Assembly (NCBI RefSeq): GCF_900112185.1
Contig: NZ_FOKP01000023.1
Coordinates: 1 to 64,000, forward strand
Length of the DNA stretch: 64,000 bases
DNA from: Allobosea sp. CRIB-10
GTDB lineage: Bacteria; Pseudomonadota; Alphaproteobacteria; Rhizobiales; Beijerinckiaceae
Direction of reading: 5' to 3'
The position numbers and the translations under genes were made by a program. The notes under the pieces were generated by a model. That model saw only the letters and a list, made by a program, of their open reading frames with translations, was not told the origin of the DNA and ran no database searches. This document shows, one piece after another, positions 43,266 to 52,076 of this stretch (positions are counted from its first letter, which is position 1; each line of letters starts with the position of its first letter).

Positions 43266-43307
43266 CTCTCCCGCAACGCCGCCCGCCCGGCGAGCTGGAG
43301 ACAGAGC

Positions 43308-44957
43308 ATGCGTCACGAACGGATAGCGGCCGCGGAGTCGAGCGAAACCGGCCCGGAAGAGATCGTGACCGGCGCGGATCTCCTGGCCGCTCGCCTGGCG
43401 GCAGCAGGCGCGACCCATGCCTTCGGCATCCCCGGCGGCGAGGTGCTGGCGCTGGTCGATGCGCTCGGTCGCGCCGGCATCCGCTTCGAGCTGGCGCGGC
43501 ATGAGAACGCCGCCGGCTTCATGGCCGAGGGCCTCTGGCACACGACGGGAGCCCTGCCGGTGCTGGTTGCGACGCTTGGGCCCGGCGTCGCCAACGCGGT
43601 CAACGTCGTCGCCAATGCGCAGCAGGACCGGGTGCCCCTCATAGTCGTCACCGGCTGCGTCGATCAGGCGCTGGCCGAGAGCTACACGCATCAGGTCTTC
43701 GACCATCAGGCGGTGCTGCGCCCGCTGGTCAAGGCGAGCTTCCGGGTTGCGCCCGGCACCGAGGACCTCGTCGTCGAGAAGGCGGTGGCCATCGCGCGAC
43801 GCGGACGGCCGGGGCCGGTTCATATCGACCTGCCGATCTCGGTCGCCGAAACCCGGACCAGCCTGCGCGAGGCGCCCGCCATCCCGCCTCCCTCTTTCGT
43901 CATTCCGGCTGATCTCGGGCCCGCGCGAACGCGGCTCGCCGCCGCGCAGAAACCGCTGGTCATCGCCGGGCTCGATCTCGTCCAGGATGGTGCTAGCGGG
44001 CTCGAACGCTTCCTGGCCGCCACGGGCGCACCGCTCCTCACCACCTACAAGGCAAAGGGGCTTGTGCCGGAGGACGATCCGCGCGTGATCGGCGCCGTCG
44101 GCCTCTCACCCAAGGCCGATGCCATCGTCCGCCCTCTGATCGACGCGGCCGATCTGATCGTGCTGGCCGGCTACGACCCGATCGAGATGCGCCAGGGCTG
44201 GCGCAATCCCTGGCCTATCGGCAAGCCGGTGATCGACATCGTCGCCGAGCCGGTCCAGCACGGCATGCATGCATCGAGCCTGCTGCTCGAAGGCGACGTC
44301 GGCGCGATCCTGACGGCTCTGGCGGATGATCTGCCGACAAAGGCAGCCTGGATCGACGGCGAGCCGGCCATGGTCCGCAGCCGCCTCCATGCCGCCTTCG
44401 CCGCTCCTGCGGCATGGGGCCCCCCTATCGTCTTCGAGACGCTGCGCGCCATTGCTCCTGCGGGCACGATCGCAACCGCCGATTCCGGCGCGCACCGCAT
44501 CCTGCTCAGCCAAATGTGGAGCTGCGACGGGCCGCGCCGCCTGCTGCAGTCGAGCGGGCTCTGCACCATGGGCTGCGCCCTGCCGCTGGCGACGGGCGCG
44601 GCGCTCGGCTCGGGCCAGCCGACGCTCTGCTTCACCGGCGATGCCGGACTGGAGATGGTGCTGGGCGAGCTGGCGACGCTGCGCGATCTTCGCCTGCCGG
44701 TGATCGTCGTCGCGCTCGTCGACAAGGCGCTCGGGCTGATCGCGCTGAAGCAGCGCCAGCTCGGTCTTTCCCGTGCCGGCGTCGACATCGGCGAGACCGA
44801 CTTCGCCGCCATCGCCCGGGCGATGGGTGGCCATGGCGCGACGATCGACGATCGCGAAACCCTCGGGCGCGAAGCACAGGCAGCCTTCCGGCGCCGCGAC
44901 GGCTTCACGCTGCTGGCCTGCCGGATCGATGCCGCCCGCTATGAGGGAGCCTTCTGA
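43308..44957 (+). CDS. Thiamine-diphosphate-dependent enzyme (acetolactate-synthase-like)
   Basis: 549 residues with the three-domain layout of the acetolactate synthase/benzoylformate decarboxylase family. The activating Glu is in LARHENAAGFMAEG (about 65), and the FAD/central domain follows. The cofactor motif is TGDAGLEMVLGELATLRD, with Asp at the position normally held by the magnesium-binding Asn (ALVDKALG). That change is conservative. No small regulatory subunit is nearby, so it is probably catabolic and not for branched-chain biosynthesis. The next gene overlaps its stop (TGATG). Confidence 0.8.
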   Translation: MRHERIAAAESSETGPEEIVTGADLLAARLAAAGATHAFGIPGGEVLALVDALGRAGIRFELARHENAAGFMAEGLWHTTGALPVLVATLGPGVANAVNVVANAQQDRVPLIVVTGCVDQALAESYTHQVFDHQAVLRPLVKASFRVAPGTEDLVVEKAVAIARRGRPGPVHIDLPISVAETRTSLREAPAIPPPSFVIPADLGPARTRLAAAQKPLVIAGLDLVQDGASGLERFLAATGAPLLTTYKAKGLVPEDDPRVIGAVGLSPKADAIVRPLIDAADLIVLAGYDPIEMRQGWRNPWPIGKPVIDIVAEPVQHGMHASSLLLEGDVGAILTALADDLPTKAAWIDGEPAMVRSRLHAAFAAPAAWGPPIVFETLRAIAPAGTIATADSGAHRILLSQMWSCDGPRRLLQSSGLCTMGCALPLATGAALGSGQPTLCFTGDAGLEMVLGELATLRDLRLPVIVVALVDKALGLIALKQRQLGLSRAGVDIGETDFAAIARAMGGHGATIDDRETLGREAQAAFRRRDGFTLLACRIDAARYEGAF

Positions 44958-46153
44958 TGGCCGCCCTCCCCGCGACGCCAGCGAAGCGGCCCCGCGACGA
45001 ACGGCTCGACGTCTTTCGCGGCCTGACCATGCTGATCATCTTCGTGGCACATCTGCCTGAGAACAGCTGGAATGCGTGGATCCCGGCCCGTTTCGGTTTC
45101 TCCTCAGGCGCCGAGCTCTTCGTCTTCTGCTCCGGCATCGCCAGCGCGCTCGCCTTCGGTGGCGTCTTTGTCCGGCGCGGGCTCGCGCTCGGCACGGCGC
45201 GCATCGCCTATCGGATCTGGCAGGTCTACTGGGCCCAGATCAGTCTTGTCCTTGCTCTGATCGCTGTCGCCGCCGGGCTCGACCATGTCTTCGGCTTAGG
45301 CAAGGTCGCCGAGCAATTCCCGCCGCTGCTCACCGATCCGGCGAGCGCGCTGCTCGGCATCGCCACCCTGACCTGGCAGCCGGACTATCTCGACATCCTG
45401 CCGATGTATCTCGTCATACTGGCGCTGATTCCGGTGATGATGCTGGGCCGGCGCCTCCACCCCGCCCTGCCCTTCCTCGTCGCCGCGCTGCTCTATGTTG
45501 CGGTCTGGACCAGGGGGCTCAACCTGCCTGGCAATCCGTGGAACGGCGCGGGCTGGTTCCTCAATCCGTTCGCCTGGCAATTCATCTTCTTCATCGGCTT
45601 CTTCATCAGCATGAAGTGGTTGCCCGTGCCCAGGCTTGGCGACCGGCGGCTGATGCTCGCCGCTGCGCTCTTCCTCCTCGTCTCGCTGCCGCTGTCCTTC
45701 TGGGGCATCCTCGAGCACTGGCCGCTGGCGCAGGCCGCACGCGACCTTCTCATCCCCGTCAACGAGAAGACCGACCTGCACATCCTGCGCGTGCTGCATT
45801 TTCTGGCGCTCGCCTATCTCGTGCTGAGCCTGATCGAGCCCTGGCGCGACCGGCTCGACCGCGGCGCTGGCCATCTCCTGATCCTGATCGGCCGGCAGTC
45901 GCTGGCGGCTTTCCTCGCCAGCGCCGTGCTCGCCCGGCTGCTGGGCGCGGTCGCCGACCTGGCCGGGCGCAGCGAGCCCATCGTGGCGCTGCTCAACCTC
46001 ACCGGCTTCGCGCTGATCCTCGCCACCGCGATCCTGGTCAGCTGGTTCAAGCGCGCGCCCTGGGCCGGCCCGGAGCGAAAGCCCGTGGCGGAACGCCAGG
46101 AGGACCCCACGCCCGACGCCACCCTGCCTACACGGGTCCGTGAAGCGAGTTGA
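44957..46153 (+). CDS. OpgC-like membrane acyltransferase
   Basis: 398 residues with about ten membrane helices, of the OpgC family that succinylates periplasmic glucans. The start RPRDERLDVFRGLTMLIIFVAH (Arg-x-x-x-Asp-x-x-Arg-Gly) carries the family signature, with FSSGAELFVFCSGIASALAFGG next and HILRVLHFLALAYLVLS later. It is translationally coupled to the TPP enzyme. Whether the acyl group comes from a product of that enzyme is unknown. Confidence 0.85.
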   Translation: MAALPATPAKRPRDERLDVFRGLTMLIIFVAHLPENSWNAWIPARFGFSSGAELFVFCSGIASALAFGGVFVRRGLALGTARIAYRIWQVYWAQISLVLALIAVAAGLDHVFGLGKVAEQFPPLLTDPASALLGIATLTWQPDYLDILPMYLVILALIPVMMLGRRLHPALPFLVAALLYVAVWTRGLNLPGNPWNGAGWFLNPFAWQFIFFIGFFISMKWLPVPRLGDRRLMLAAALFLLVSLPLSFWGILEHWPLAQAARDLLIPVNEKTDLHILRVLHFLALAYLVLSLIEPWRDRLDRGAGHLLILIGRQSLAAFLASAVLARLLGAVADLAGRSEPIVALLNLTGFALILATAILVSWFKRAPWAGPERKPVAERQEDPTPDATLPTRVREAS

Positions 46154-46222
46154 ACGCCGCTTGATCGACCTGTTGCGAACTCCCTGAAAAGCGCCCTTCC
46201 CGGCGCGGCACCGGAGCAGCCC

Positions 46223-47629
46223 ATGTCCTACGCCACGCATCACGACCTGTCCGGCGACCGCATCACCGTGGCGAACGACGCCGCGCGCCTTGCCTGGAAC
46301 GACACGCTCGAAGCGCTGCTCGCCCATGCCGCCGCGACGCCCGATCATCTCGCCCGCACCCTCGCCGCCGATCCCGATTTCGCTTTGGCCCATGCCGCCA
46401 AGGGTCTGATGCTGCTCTCGCTGGCGCGCGGCGAGCTGCTCGCTCCGGCCCGCGACTGCCTCGCCAAGGCGCGGGCAGCGGCGCATCTGCGGCCGATCAC
46501 ACGGCGCGAGACCATGGTCGTCGAGGCGCTGGCGCTCTGGCTCGACGACGCGCCGCGCCGGGCGGCCGAGCGGCTGGAGGCGATCCTCCTTGCCCATCCC
46601 TTCGACGTGCTGGCCCTCAAGCTCTCGCACGGCATCCGCTTCATGCTCGGCGACCAGGCGCAGATGCTGTCGACCCTGCGCCGCGTCGCGCCCGGCTTCG
46701 GCGAGCATCATCCGCTCGCCGGCTACGTCCATGGCTGCCACGCCTTCGCGCTCGAGGAACAGGGCTTCTATGCCGACGCCGAGCGCGCCGGCCGCCGCGC
46801 CGTGAGCTTGAGCCCGCGCGACGCCTGGGGTCGCCATGCCGTCGCCCATGTGCTGGAGATGACCGGTCGGGCCGACGAGGGCATCGCCTGGCTCGGCGAC
46901 GGCCGCAACTGGGCCCACGCCAACAACCTGCGCTTCCATATTTTTTGGCATCTCGCGCTATTCCGGCTGGAGCGCGGCGAGACCGGCGAGGTCCTGCGGC
47001 TTTACGACGAGGAGATCCGGGCCGAGTCGACCGACGATTATCGCGACATCGCCAACGGCGCCTCGCTGCTGGCCCGGCTCGAATTCGCCGGCATCGATGT
47101 CGGCGAGCGCTGGGAGGAGCTCGCCGCCAGGGCGGAAGGCCGCGTCCATGACGGCTGCCTCGTCTTCGCCGACCTGCATTATGCGCTGTCATTGCTCGGC
47201 GCCGGCCAGACCGACGGCGCAGAGGCTATCGCCCGCGGCCTGATCGCCGATGCAAAAACTCATCATAGCGGCGAGCGGCGCGATGCCGCCCGCACCGGCG
47301 CGCTCGCCGCCTTCGGACTGATCGCCTTCCACGAGCGCGACTATGGCGAGGCCGCCCGCCTGCTCGGGGCCGCGCGCCCCGGCCTGCTCACTGTCGGCGG
47401 CAGCCATGCCCAGCGCGACCTGTTCGAGCAGGCCTATGCCGAGAGCCTGATCCGCTCCGGCAATCACGACCGGGCCGCGATCGTCCTGCTCGAGCGCCTG
47501 GCCCGGCGCCAGGGTCACAACCGTTTCGCCAGCCGCCGGCTCGAAAAGCTCGGGCGGCTCGGAAAGACCGCGAGCGGTCTCGTCGCCGCGCTCGCCGTCG
47601 CCTCCACCCCGCTCGCCATCGCCCACTGA
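46223..47629 (+). CDS. Tetratricopeptide-repeat protein of the TTC38 type
   Basis: 468 residues, all helical. Repeated helix pairs include DPDFALAHAAKGLMLLSLARGE, AERAGRRAVSLSPRDAWGRHAVAHVLEMTGRADEGI and FHIFWHLALFRLERGE, the last a strongly conserved block of the TTC38 family shared by bacteria and animals. No catalytic role is established for the family. It lies 69 nt after the OpgC-like gene and 19 nt before the next one. Confidence 0.8.
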   Translation: MSYATHHDLSGDRITVANDAARLAWNDTLEALLAHAAATPDHLARTLAADPDFALAHAAKGLMLLSLARGELLAPARDCLAKARAAAHLRPITRRETMVVEALALWLDDAPRRAAERLEAILLAHPFDVLALKLSHGIRFMLGDQAQMLSTLRRVAPGFGEHHPLAGYVHGCHAFALEEQGFYADAERAGRRAVSLSPRDAWGRHAVAHVLEMTGRADEGIAWLGDGRNWAHANNLRFHIFWHLALFRLERGETGEVLRLYDEEIRAESTDDYRDIANGASLLARLEFAGIDVGERWEELAARAEGRVHDGCLVFADLHYALSLLGAGQTDGAEAIARGLIADAKTHHSGERRDAARTGALAAFGLIAFHERDYGEAARLLGAARPGLLTVGGSHAQRDLFEQAYAESLIRSGNHDRAAIVLLERLARRQGHNRFASRRLEKLGRLGKTASGLVAALAVASTPLAIAH

Positions 47630-47648
47630 TCCCACGGAAAGGACCGCC

Positions 47649-48134
47649 ATGACCACCGCGACCATGACCAGGGGCTTCGCGCTGCCCTCGGCTCGCATCG
47701 TGATCAATCTCGCGATCGGCGGCTTCGCCGGCCTCGGCTTCTGGGAGCTGTTCTCCGCCGTCCCGACTGCCTGGTTCGCCGAATATCCGCTGGAGCCGCC
47801 GGAGCTGGTGAAGTCGCTGTTCGCCCATCAGCTCGGCATCACCCTCTCGACGCCGACCGCCAAGCTGCTGCATTTCGTCACCGGCTTCCTGTTCTATCCG
47901 CTCGGCTACTGGCTGCTGACGCGCTGGGTGAAGAGCTTCGGCATGCCCGCCGACGGCTGGATCTGGGGCGTGATCACCTATTTCATCGCGCTCGCCTTCT
48001 TCGCTCCGCTCGCCGGCCAGCATTTCCTGCTGCACGACGTGCCGCGCCTCTCGCTGATGAGTCTCGTCGGCCATGCGATCTATGGCTGGCTCGCGGCCTA
48101 TGTCTTCGAAGCGCTCGAAGCGCGCCGGTCCTGA
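47649..48134 (+). CDS. Small integral membrane protein, unknown function
   Basis: 161 residues with four hydrophobic segments (IVINLAIGGFAGLGFWELFS, LLHFVTGFLFYPLGYWLL, WGVITYFIALAFFAPLAG, LMSLVGHAIYGWLAAYVFEAL). Conserved-looking polar residues are the His in LLHFVTGF and the HFLLHD loop. I cannot name a family. It is between the TTC38-like and YHS-domain genes in the same direction and close spacing, so the three probably form one unit. An ATG 15 nt downstream is an alternative start. Confidence 0.7.
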   Translation: MTTATMTRGFALPSARIVINLAIGGFAGLGFWELFSAVPTAWFAEYPLEPPELVKSLFAHQLGITLSTPTAKLLHFVTGFLFYPLGYWLLTRWVKSFGMPADGWIWGVITYFIALAFFAPLAGQHFLLHDVPRLSLMSLVGHAIYGWLAAYVFEALEARRS

Positions 48135-48151
48135 ACGCGGAGGGCAAGACG

Positions 48152-48631
48152 ATGCTCGACAGACGCAGCTTCATCCATCTGGCAGCAGTGGTGTTCGTCC
48201 CCGGCCTCGTTGGAGCGGAGGCATGGTCGGACGCGCCCCGCCCGGCCAACACGCTCGGCTCGACCGAGGAACTCGCGATCCGCGGCTACGACCCCGTCGC
48301 CTATTTCCGCGACGGCGGTCCGCGCCTCGGCAAACCGGAATTTTCGGTGCGGCATGGCGGCGCCATCTGGCGCTTCGCCAGCGCAGAACACAAGGCGCTG
48401 TTCGAGGCTGAGCCGAAGCGCTATTTGCCGGCCTATGGCGGCTTTTGCGCCTATGGCACATCGCGCGGCTATCTCGTCAAGATCGAGCCAGAGGCCTGGT
48501 CGATCGTCGACGGCAAGCTCTACCTCAACTACGACCTCGGCGTGCGCGAGACCTGGGTACGTCGCACGAAGACCTATATCGCCCGCGCCGACGCCACCTG
48601 GCCCAGCCTTACCGCCAAGGACATCCGCTAG
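48152..48631 (+). CDS. Exported YHS-domain protein
   Basis: 159 residues. The start MLDRRSFIHLAAVVFVPGLVGA is a twin-arginine-like signal. The mature part has GYDPVAYFRDGGPRLGKPEFSV and WRFASAEHKALFEAEPKRYLPAYGGFCAYG, the YHS layout (Tyr, His, then Pro-x-Tyr and Cys) thought to hold a metal or cofactor. Homologues are annotated as YHS domain proteins of unknown role. Last gene of the rightward group; two repeat elements follow it. Confidence 0.85.
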   Translation: MLDRRSFIHLAAVVFVPGLVGAEAWSDAPRPANTLGSTEELAIRGYDPVAYFRDGGPRLGKPEFSVRHGGAIWRFASAEHKALFEAEPKRYLPAYGGFCAYGTSRGYLVKIEPEAWSIVDGKLYLNYDLGVRETWVRRTKTYIARADATWPSLTAKDIR

Positions 48632-48657
48632 CCGAGTTCCCGCGGAACCATCACCGT

Positions 48658-48757
48658 CATCCTGGGCGAGCGAAGCTCGTCCCGGGATCCATCGTAGAGC
48701 TCCGGAACCCTACGATGGCTCCCGGAGCTGCGCGGCTGAACCCGCTTGTCCAGGATG
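48658..48757. repeat. Palindromic intergenic repeat (CATCCTGGGCGAGCG family)
   Basis: 100-bp element bounded by CATCCTGG and CCAGGATG, with an inner pair around AGCTCCGG and CCGGAGCT. This type, often read as TCATCCTGGGCGAGCGAAGC, recurs between genes in many Hyphomicrobiales. It lies between the convergent YHS and aldolase-like genes and may act as a terminator on both sides. Confidence 0.75.
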
Positions 48758-48788
48758 AAGACAGGGTTCCGAGGAATGTCCGCGCACT

Positions 48789-48894
48789 CTAGAGCATTTC
48801 CGCAATTCTTCGAATCGCGAAATTGCTCTAGGCCCTTGTTTTATCGCATTTTCTTCACGCGAACCGGTGTCCACTTCGCTCGAAAATGCTCTAG
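48789..48894. repeat. Intergenic repeat bounded by CTAGAGCATTT / AAATGCTCTAG
   Basis: 106-bp element with inverted ends CTAGAGCATTT and AAAATGCTCTAG, an inner TTGCTCTAGG, and the block CGCGAACCGGTGTCCACTTCG. I recognise this as a widely spread Hyphomicrobiales repeat. Its last bases supply the TAG stop codon of the aldolase-like gene at 48891. Confidence 0.8.
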
Positions 48895-49577
48895 GTCCTC
48901 TCCGACGCCAGATAGGCCCACATCCGCTCGAGGATGGCGCCGGACCAGGTCGCGCGCTGTGCTGCCTCGGCTTCGCCGAGAACCACTCCGGCCTCGGCGA
49001 TGCCGGCGGCCCGGGCCTCGAACTCGACCCGCGCCGCGTCCTCCAGATACCAGGTCAGGACGACGGCCTCTTCCAGGCTGGCGCCGGCGGTGACCGCGCC
49101 GTTGCCGCGCATGACGATGGCGCGCGCCTTGCCCATCTGCTCGGCGAGGGCGGCCGCCTGCTCGTCATTGCGCAGCAATTGCGGATCGTCCCAGAGCGGC
49201 GGCTGCGGCGCGAAATAGCTGCCGAAGCCGTGCCGTGGCTTTGGCGTGATCCGGGCCGTGCCGAGCGTCATCACCCTCGGAGGCATCGAGCGCACGACGC
49301 CGCCGACTTGCGGCCGCCGGCGATAAATCTCGCGATGGATGCGGACCTCGCCGAGCACGCCGTCAGGTAACGGCCCATCAAGCGGGACGACGCTGCAGAC
49401 ATCCTCATCCGCGACAAGGCCGAGCGGCTTTGCCGGCGAGACCAGGAAATGGCCCGCGTCGAGACGCATGGAGCAATGGCCATAGGCATGGACGAGGCCA
49501 TGGCGCGCCAGCGCGCGCCCGGCCTGCCGAACCAGATCCTCCTGGGCGGCGCTCGGCCGCGAAGACGAACCGCTCAC
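48891..49577 (-). CDS. Class II aldolase/adducin-fold protein lacking the zinc histidines
   Basis: 228 residues, fold clear from AYGHCSMRLDAGHFLVSP, the Glu77 region GVLGEVRIHREIYRRRPQV and GASLEEAVVLTWYLEDAARVEF. In active class II aldolases the zinc is held by the two His of a HTH motif and the His of NHG. Here those places read VVRSMPP (Arg96, Met98) and MRGNGAV (Asn159), so all three are gone, while Glu77 is kept. It may use another metal site or have another role. I chose a GTG start that overlaps the dioxygenase stop (GTGA). Its stop codon lies inside a repeat element. Last gene of the transporter-dioxygenase operon. Confidence 0.75.
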   Translation of the reverse strand: MSGSSSRPSAAQEDLVRQAGRALARHGLVHAYGHCSMRLDAGHFLVSPAKPLGLVADEDVCSVVPLDGPLPDGVLGEVRIHREIYRRRPQVGGVVRSMPPRVMTLGTARITPKPRHGFGSYFAPQPPLWDDPQLLRNDEQAAALAEQMGKARAIVMRGNGAVTAGASLEEAVVLTWYLEDAARVEFEARAAGIAEAGVVLGEAEAAQRATWSGAILERMWAYLASERT

Positions 49578-50431
49578 TTGTTGAATTCGGCGATGTTGGG
49601 CTTGGCGCCCCATTTGCAGAAGCCCTTCGGCTCGAACATGAACTGGCGCTCGCGCCAGAGCAGCTCGTCGGCGATCTCGCGCACGCCGCTGGAATATTCG
49701 AAGACCATGCCGTCCGGTCCCTCGAAATAGAGGAACTTGGCCGAGGAGGTCGGATGCCGGCCGGGGCCGAAGACCATGCGTACCTGGCGGTCCTTCAGGA
49801 ACTGGTGCGAGCGCATGATGTCGTCGCCGGTCTCGACCTGGTGGTTGATGTGCTGGATGCCGGGCTTCGCCGAAGGGAAGAGCGCGATGGTGTGATGGAC
49901 TTCGTCGATGCGCAGCAGCGGCGCATCGCCGATCCGGTCGGAGACCTGGGCATTCGTGACCTTGGTCCAGAACGCCTCGTCGCGGGCGAGGTCGCTGGAG
50001 CAGAGGCCTACATGGCTGAAGCCGGTGATGCCGGCATCGCGGGCGCCGTGATAGCGCCGGCCGCTATAACCCGGCCGCCAGGCGAGCTCGATCGGATTGC
50101 CGGTCGGGTCGCGGAAGGCGATGAAGTCGTGGACCTTGCGCAGCGCCGCCTCGGACGCTGTGCCACGCCGGACCGGATGGCCGAGCGCTTCGAGCTGCGC
50201 CGCGGCTTCGTCGAGATGGAATTGTTCCTCGACCTCGAAACAAACGACCTGGTCGCCCGGATCGCCCTCGAAATAGCAGAGCGTGTGCTCGCGCTCGTCC
50301 GACTTGAAATAGACCGAGCCCTTGGCGCGTTCGGCGACGTCGAGGCCGAGATATTCGGTGGCGAAATGGGTCGCGCCTTCGAGATCGCGGGTCCCGAGCC
50401 GGACATAGGAGACATCGGCAAGCTTGATCAT
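49574..50431 (-). CDS. Extradiol (VOC-type) ring-cleavage dioxygenase
   Basis: 285 residues, two tandem VOC modules as in 2,3-dihydroxybiphenyl dioxygenase. Iron ligands are complete: His140 (GFSHVGL), His194 (GIQHINHQV) and Glu245 (MVFEYSSG), with the catalytic His pair at 179-180 (EVHHTIALF). It should cleave a catechol-type substrate imported by the transporter of the same operon, and its product would feed the hydroxymuconic-semialdehyde dehydrogenase encoded opposite (57683-59188). Substrate unknown. It is 41 nt after its inactive-looking paralogue. Confidence 0.85.
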   Translation of the reverse strand: MIKLADVSYVRLGTRDLEGATHFATEYLGLDVAERAKGSVYFKSDEREHTLCYFEGDPGDQVVCFEVEEQFHLDEAAAQLEALGHPVRRGTASEAALRKVHDFIAFRDPTGNPIELAWRPGYSGRRYHGARDAGITGFSHVGLCSSDLARDEAFWTKVTNAQVSDRIGDAPLLRIDEVHHTIALFPSAKPGIQHINHQVETGDDIMRSHQFLKDRQVRMVFGPGRHPTSSAKFLYFEGPDGMVFEYSSGVREIADELLWRERQFMFEPKGFCKWGAKPNIAEFNK

Positions 50432-50472
50432 GGGTCGCTCCTTGCTGCCGGTTCAAAGCCGGCGAAGACGCT

Positions 50473-51330
50473 TCACTGATATTCGGGAATCTGCGTGTCG
50501 CTGCCCCAGGCGCAGAAGGATTCCCGCTTGCGCGGGAACTGCCGGACACGGCGCGGAGCGGCGAGTCGCTCGCCCTCGGCGACATAGGAGAAGTTGACGC
50601 CGTCAGGGCCGGCAAAGCTCAGGAAGAGCTGCTGCGAGGCGGTGCGCCGGCCGGGACCATCCACGATGCGCGCCTGGGCGCCACGCAGATGGTAGGCGTT
50701 CTGCATCACGAGATCGACGTCCTCGACGCCGAACTCGATGGCAAGGATGCCCTTCTCCTGCGAGGGATGCACGGCGATGCGGTGATGCGCCTCGTCGAAG
50801 CGGATATAGGCGGCCTCGCCGACCCAGTCGCTGACCTTGCCGCCGAGCAGCTTCGTCCAGACCTGCTGGTCGGAGGCATCCGGCGCGCCGCGCAGCGCGA
50901 TGCCTTCGAGCCCGGTGATGCCGGCATCGCGCGGGCCATGATAGCGCCAGCCCGATTCCAGCGGCCTGACGACAAGCTCGATGTCGTAGCCGGCTGCCAT
51001 CCGGAAAGAGACGAACTGCCGGACTTTTCTGATCGCGCAGGCCTCGGCGTCACCGCGCGTGGTGGCGAAGCCGGCGCCCTGCAGCACCGTCTCGGCATGA
51101 GCCAGCGCATCGGGATCGCGCAGCTCGAAGCCGATCGCCTGGCCGGCACCCGGCCCGTCGACATAGACCAGCGTGTGGTCGCGATAATCGGAGCGGAAAT
51201 AGGCGGATGTGTCGGTTCGGTCGACGAGCTGAAGGCCGAGGATGCGCGAGGCGAAGTCGGCGGCGCCCTTCAGGTCGGCCGTGCCGAGCCGGACATAGCG
51301 CAATTGCTCGATGGTGATCGCGTCGCTCAT
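50473..51330 (-). CDS. Dioxygenase-like VOC protein without iron ligands
   Basis: 285 residues, same length and fold as the next gene product and alignable throughout (WRYHGPRDAGITG against RRYHGARDAGITG). At the three iron positions it has Gly143 (GLEGIAL), Ala197 (GILAIEF) and Ser248 (VNFSYVAEG) instead of His, His and Glu, so it cannot bind iron in the usual way. The His pair at 182-183 (EAHHRIAV) remains. Its gene overlaps livF by ATGA. A non-catalytic partner subunit or a binding protein for the aromatic compound is a reasonable guess. Confidence 0.8.
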   Translation of the reverse strand: MSDAITIEQLRYVRLGTADLKGAADFASRILGLQLVDRTDTSAYFRSDYRDHTLVYVDGPGAGQAIGFELRDPDALAHAETVLQGAGFATTRGDAEACAIRKVRQFVSFRMAAGYDIELVVRPLESGWRYHGPRDAGITGLEGIALRGAPDASDQQVWTKLLGGKVSDWVGEAAYIRFDEAHHRIAVHPSQEKGILAIEFGVEDVDLVMQNAYHLRGAQARIVDGPGRRTASQQLFLSFAGPDGVNFSYVAEGERLAAPRRVRQFPRKRESFCAWGSDTQIPEYQ

Positions 51331-52076
51331 AGCCCGAGATGCTCTTTCTGGAGGGCCTTGTCGGCCAGCAATGTCGCAGATGGCCCGTCGAAGACGACGC
51401 GGCCATGGTCGAGGACCAGTGCCCGCTCGGCCAGCTTCAGCGCCATGGCGAGGTTCTGCTCGGCGATGAGCAAGGTGTAGCCCTCGCCGCGCAGACGCCC
51501 GACCGCGCCGATGATGACCTCTTCGATCGCCCGTGGCGAGAGGCCCTCGCTCGGCTCGTCGAGCACGATCAGGTCGGCCTGCGTCAGCAATGCCCGTGCG
51601 ATCGCAAGCAATTGCCGCTCACCGCCGCTGAGCGCGCCGCTGGAGAAGGAGCGCCTTTCTGCAAGGCGCGGGAAATCCTCGTAGATGCGCTCCTTGACCC
51701 AGCGCCGGTTCGGCTGCTTGCGCGACCACAGCGCCGCCATGGTCAGGTTCTCGTCGACGGTGAGGTTGGCGTAGACGCCGCGCCCCTGCGGCACCAGGGC
51801 GACGCCGAGCCGGGCGATGCGGTGCCCCGGCCAGCCGGCGACCTCCTGGCCCTTGATCGCGATGCGGCCGGAGACCTGCGGTTCCAGCCCGAACAGGGCC
51901 GAGCAGAGCGTGCTCTTGCCGGCGCCGTTGCGGCCGAGCAGCGCCACGGCCTCGCCCTGCGCCAGCGCGAAGTCGACGCCGTGCAGGACGCGCACACCGT
52001 CATAGCCGGCATCCAGCCCGGCGACCTCGAGATAGGTAGCGGGGGCAACCTGTTGCTGTGCCTGAACCGACATCAT
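51327..52076 (-). CDS. Branched-chain-type ABC transporter ATPase (LivF-like)
   Basis: 249-residue ATPase of the HAAT family. Walker A GRNGAGKST, VPQGRGVYANLTV (family-specific Q-loop region), signature LSGGERQLLAIAR, Walker B LIVLDEPSEGLSP and switch region IAEQNLAMALK. It overlaps the livG-like stop by ATGA and the VOC gene by ATGA, tying transport and ring cleavage together. The substrate is probably an aromatic acid rather than an amino acid, inferred from the operon. Confidence 0.9.
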   Translation of the reverse strand: MMSVQAQQQVAPATYLEVAGLDAGYDGVRVLHGVDFALAQGEAVALLGRNGAGKSTLCSALFGLEPQVSGRIAIKGQEVAGWPGHRIARLGVALVPQGRGVYANLTVDENLTMAALWSRKQPNRRWVKERIYEDFPRLAERRSFSSGALSGGERQLLAIARALLTQADLIVLDEPSEGLSPRAIEEVIIGAVGRLRGEGYTLLIAEQNLAMALKLAERALVLDHGRVVFDGPSATLLADKALQKEHLGL

